This document shows, one piece after another, positions 60,706-64,000 of a stretch of DNA of 64,000 bases. Numbering within the stretch: the stretch's first letter is position 1; every line of letters begins with the position of its first letter. Source of the stretch: Antedon mediterranea. Its lineage: Eukaryota > Echinodermata > Crinoidea > Comatulida > Antedonidae. Location: the NCBI RefSeq assembly GCF_964355755.1, contig NC_092670.1, positions 26,339,795-26,403,794 on the forward strand. The letters are read 5' to 3'. The position numbers were made by a program, and so were the translations under genes. The notes below the pieces were generated by a model. The model had not been told where the DNA came from and did no database searches. It saw nothing but the letters and a program-made list of their open reading frames with translations.

Positions 60706-61460
60706 AAAGACACTAGACCTACATTTTTTTACCTAATTTCAGGTCACACACTACATTTTATGTAAAAATAAATACTATATGGACCTATTGTGATATTTTT
60801 TTTTTATTTATTCAATTTCTGCCATGCATACAATACAAAGGAAAAGACAAACCGAAATATAAAAGGCAAGGAAAGACCAAACCCCTATACTAATTGGTCA
60901 ACCCAGAACAGTGCACAGAAATAAACAAAATAATTGCATTATAATAATTGAAGCATCTTCAAGAAAGCAACCAACTACAATTTTTTTTTCATTTTCAACA
61001 TTAAAATTATTTTCTAAAATTAAATAAGTATTTAGATAATTTTTTAAAGAATGTGTAAAATAAGTCGATTCTAATAAATTTAGCAGCCCGCTATAAATCC
61101 CAACATGCATCGCATGAGGATCAGTATTTTCATATTGTGATTTAATACAACCACTGATCACGTGAAAGGGTAAACAAATAAAAGAACCATAACTTTTCAG
61201 CAATAAATACCTGGTCTTCCCCAATTTTTATTAATGGATTCTGCCAAAAAAGGATGACTATTGATTCAGCAATGAGACAACGCTCTTTACCGACTAGGCC
61301 TACAAAACTAAGCCTAACTAAGCTAAGCCTAGAAATGTCCACAAGAAAACTTCGACGTGAGCGAGTAGTGCATTGTTTTTTTTCTTTTTATCAACCTTTA
61401 TTAACCTTATAACCACATTTTTAACAAGAAATGGCCTGGTTTAATTTTTTATTTGCATTA
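60706..61460 (+). mobile_element. MITE family T copy with internal insertion
   Basis: 60706-60800 and 61045-61440 follow the family. About 245 bp of unrelated sequence (60800-61045) is inserted in between, T-rich at both ends. Confidence 0.65.
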
Positions 61461-63125
61461 TTTTTACAAAACATCACAAATTCCAGGTGTCTTTATGCAG
61501 GGTACATTTGATGCTAATTTCTCAAAAGTTTACTTGCAAACTTTGCATATGTTAAATTATTGAATCATTGATTGTAAATGTATTTCTTGTAGAAGGAAGA
61601 AATCCAAGAGAAAAATTGTAACAGTCAAAATAAGATGTTAAATCAATAATTCAAGATGTAGGCCTACAAATTATTCACAATGGCAAGACTAGCTTTTAAC
61701 AACATTTTAATGGTAATTAATTCAATAATACAGTTAGTTTTTGGAGGATAGTTGATGCTTTAATACCTTTTACCCAGGTTGTACTTGTTTATGTCCAATT
61801 CGGGCCCAGGATGGATTAATATTTAAATTGTTATAAACAATAATACATTTTTTAATGCTTGGTTTTGTTTCATTTTCACAATTGTTTTAAAATATAGGGC
61901 CTAAAATGTTGCAGAAATTTATCATATTTTGCCATGTGAAGAATGTAAACAAATTTTACGATTTTAAAGTAATTTATATCAACATTGGAAATATCAATAA
62001 AATGTGTTGTTAGAGGGTATTTCTAAACCCTGTAAACCTAAAAAAAACCCAGCAAACCCCATTGAACCAATATAATGTGATTGAATCATGTAGTGTACAA
62101 CTTGGTATATCAGTTTTTTTTATTTATCCTTTTCTTAGCACTATTTTGTCCATCAATTATCATGATATCAGTTTCATCTACTATTAGTCAATTTTTCAAA
62201 GTTTATTCCTTATGGCCGGGAATCGATGTGGTTATGTTTTCACGGTGCGCAATCAAAATTTATGCGGTCTATGCGCGATTTAACGAAATCACGTTTGTAA
62301 TCATAACCTTCACAAGTATGAATCACAAGTAAACAAAATTTGGTACTCCTAAATTTCAGGTCATACACTACAGTATTTCATCTTATGGCAAAACAATTAC
62401 GTGCATAAATTTATATAACGCATGCAAATGCACACTTAAAATTTTCAAAATTGTCCAAATTTATTTTTGATGAAATTTGGAGTACATTTCAGGCAAAAAA
62501 TTGCCATGAGTGCGCAGATTTTTTTACCCGCACTGCGTATTAAACATTAATGTCCGATTTCTGTTTTCCAACCTTTCTTTAATAATAATATCATCATATT
62601 TTATTCACTTTTCAACTCGAAATTGCATTATACGAGCATGTCAAATGTGACAGGCTAGGCACGTGTAAGTTAACAAAATGGGGAAAATATACTAAAATTA
62701 ATATAGATCGTCAGAATGCTTGAGAACACCTATTTTTCATTTCATTTTCTTGAAGTGTATGTATCATATGTATGATTTATTATGAAATTAAGAGAACAAA
62801 AGTTGATTAAGGCATCATTAATTGCATATTAAATTTTTCTTAATTAATTTCGACAATCAAACAATGACATTTTCTTAGGCCGAAATAACAAACTTAACAT
62901 TAACTTTCTTCCTTAAAATGTTCATATATCAAAGTTAAAAGTATATAGTTTGACAGTGCATCATTCTTTAACAATTTTTAAAGATGTCATCATAGTAAAA
63001 AATTATAATTCATTGCAGTATGTGATAATCTATCTTCATTAAAGTGGTTACTGCATAGTAAATACACCGAGGAATCTTTCTACAACTTTTAGTCAGTTGT
63101 GTGTGGCTCAGTGGTCTGTGCTCGT
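61461..63125. other. Non-coding AT-rich stretch
   Basis: No gene recognised on either strand. The missing RBMS 5' exon was looked for here on the minus strand and not found. Confidence 0.45.
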
Positions 63126-63131
63126 GTCTAT

Positions 63132-63320
63132 GACCCCATTTACACTTCAGCTTTTAGCGAGCCCGAGGCCGGCTCCGAGCCAAAAGTGCCCAAGTGTAAA
63201 CACTCTGGGAACAACCGAGCCGGCCTCGAGCCGGCTCAATTTTGAGCCTAGTCTGGAGTAGGCTTCGGGCCGGCAATTGCGGGCTTCGGGCCGGCACTTC
63301 GTATAGTGTAAACACTCGCG
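63132..63320. mobile_element. Second Harbinger-like TIR terminus
   Basis: Begins GACCCCATTTACACTTC, as the ends of 44978-45632, followed by GC-rich GGCCGGC/GAGCCGGC motifs of the same style. The other end was not found before 64000. Confidence 0.65.
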
Positions 63321-63414
63321 GTCATAAAATGAACGTTCTGGGTCAACCATAGTTTAAAGTTTACGAAACTTATTGCTGATGAACGGGAATTCTTCATTGA
63401 AATTAAATTGGTGA

Positions 63415-63830
63415 AGATGTATACGCCTTTTTCACGAAATGGAAGATATCTTCGATCGATAACAAACAATGCCGTGCAACAAAGCGTAACCAACAGGAAT
63501 AACATAGCGTTTTCAGGGGATTTCAGGACACCATGCAACACCTATGCTTATACACTGTGGTGTTTTTTTTCGATGGCCTTTAAGAAGTGAAAACAAATTT
63601 TCTAATTTGTTTCAATCACACAGTTATGTAGGCTAATCTTTAAAGAAAAATTTTGCCCATACGGCTGTCCGTTGAAGAGTTACGAATTAACGGAGTAACT
63701 TGTCCTCAGAAAATAGGCTGAAAACGCTATGTTATTTCTGTTGGTTACGCTTCGTTGCATGGCATTGTTTGTCATCGATCGAAAATGTCTTCCGTTTTGC
63801 GAAAAAAGCGTATTGATCTACTACTATTCT
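63415..63830. repeat. Long inverted repeat
   Basis: 63425-63525 is the inverse of about 63718-63825: AAACAATGCC, GCGTAACCAACAG and ACATAGCGTTTTCAG all recur inverted, about 90% identical by eye. The spacer is about 190 bp. Possibly interior of the element starting at 63132. Confidence 0.8.
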
Positions 63831-64000
63831 TCAGAAAACGAGACGCAAACATTAGTAGTAAAGCAATAATACAATTGTTTTGATCCATATTAAATACCGT
63901 TATTTGATTCTTTTTTGGCTAAATTTCGATAGGCCTAGGCCTAGTGTAGATCGACAACGTTTAATAATATTAACTTTTTAAGAGGGTTGGTGGGTGCACA

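Overview
This is an AT-rich, intron-rich, repeat-dense animal nuclear sequence. It most likely comes from a marine invertebrate deuterostome, and an echinoderm is my best guess. The pointers are two conserved metazoan genes split by spliced introns, many degenerate non-LTR retrotransposons, several tRNA-derived SINE families, Helitrons, TIR/MITE elements, and abundant AGGCCTA-type palindromes. The species is inferred, not shown. Gene identities come from reading translated exons against known family motifs; no search was run.

Two host genes are supported, both on the minus strand. (1) The 5' half of an STK16-type (NAK family) serine/threonine kinase: five exons between 10668 and 4647, running from the acylated N-terminus through HRD, DFG and APE. 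Its 3' exons lie beyond the left edge. (2) An RBMS-type RNA-binding protein (RNA-binding motif, single-stranded-interacting family): nine coding exons between 56828 and 30377, carrying two RRMs, the family's post-RRM block, and the stop codon. One or more 5' exons are missing, probably to the right of the window. All splice phases I checked agree.

Everything else is introns and intergenic DNA filled with mobile elements. 294-3725 holds tandem Helitron-like units plus a SINE. STK16 introns hold a split MITE, two LINE scraps and a gypsy-like LTR element with an internal deletion. 10.7-30.4 kb is intergenic: a Helitron with diagnostic ends (13207-14533), a relic zinc-binding transposon exon, a LINE (16.8-19.9 kb) cut by a MITE and by a second LINE with a 16-bp target-site duplication, tRNA-derived repeats, a LINE tail, and a 122-bp MITE with a 10-bp duplication. 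RBMS introns hold a large broken LINE (32.5-37.2 kb) with nested insertions, a TTAA-flanked MITE, a TAA-flanked Harbinger-like element, a restriction-endonuclease-type LINE relic split by a 560-bp foldback, and a 61-nt hairpin near 48.37 kb. The right end (57-64 kb) has a 43-bp minisatellite, more MITEs and a long inverted repeat.

I found no operon, CRISPR array or obvious new multi-gene system. The most interesting material is structural: nested transposons with readable insertion order, inverted-repeat pairs, and the intronic hairpin.
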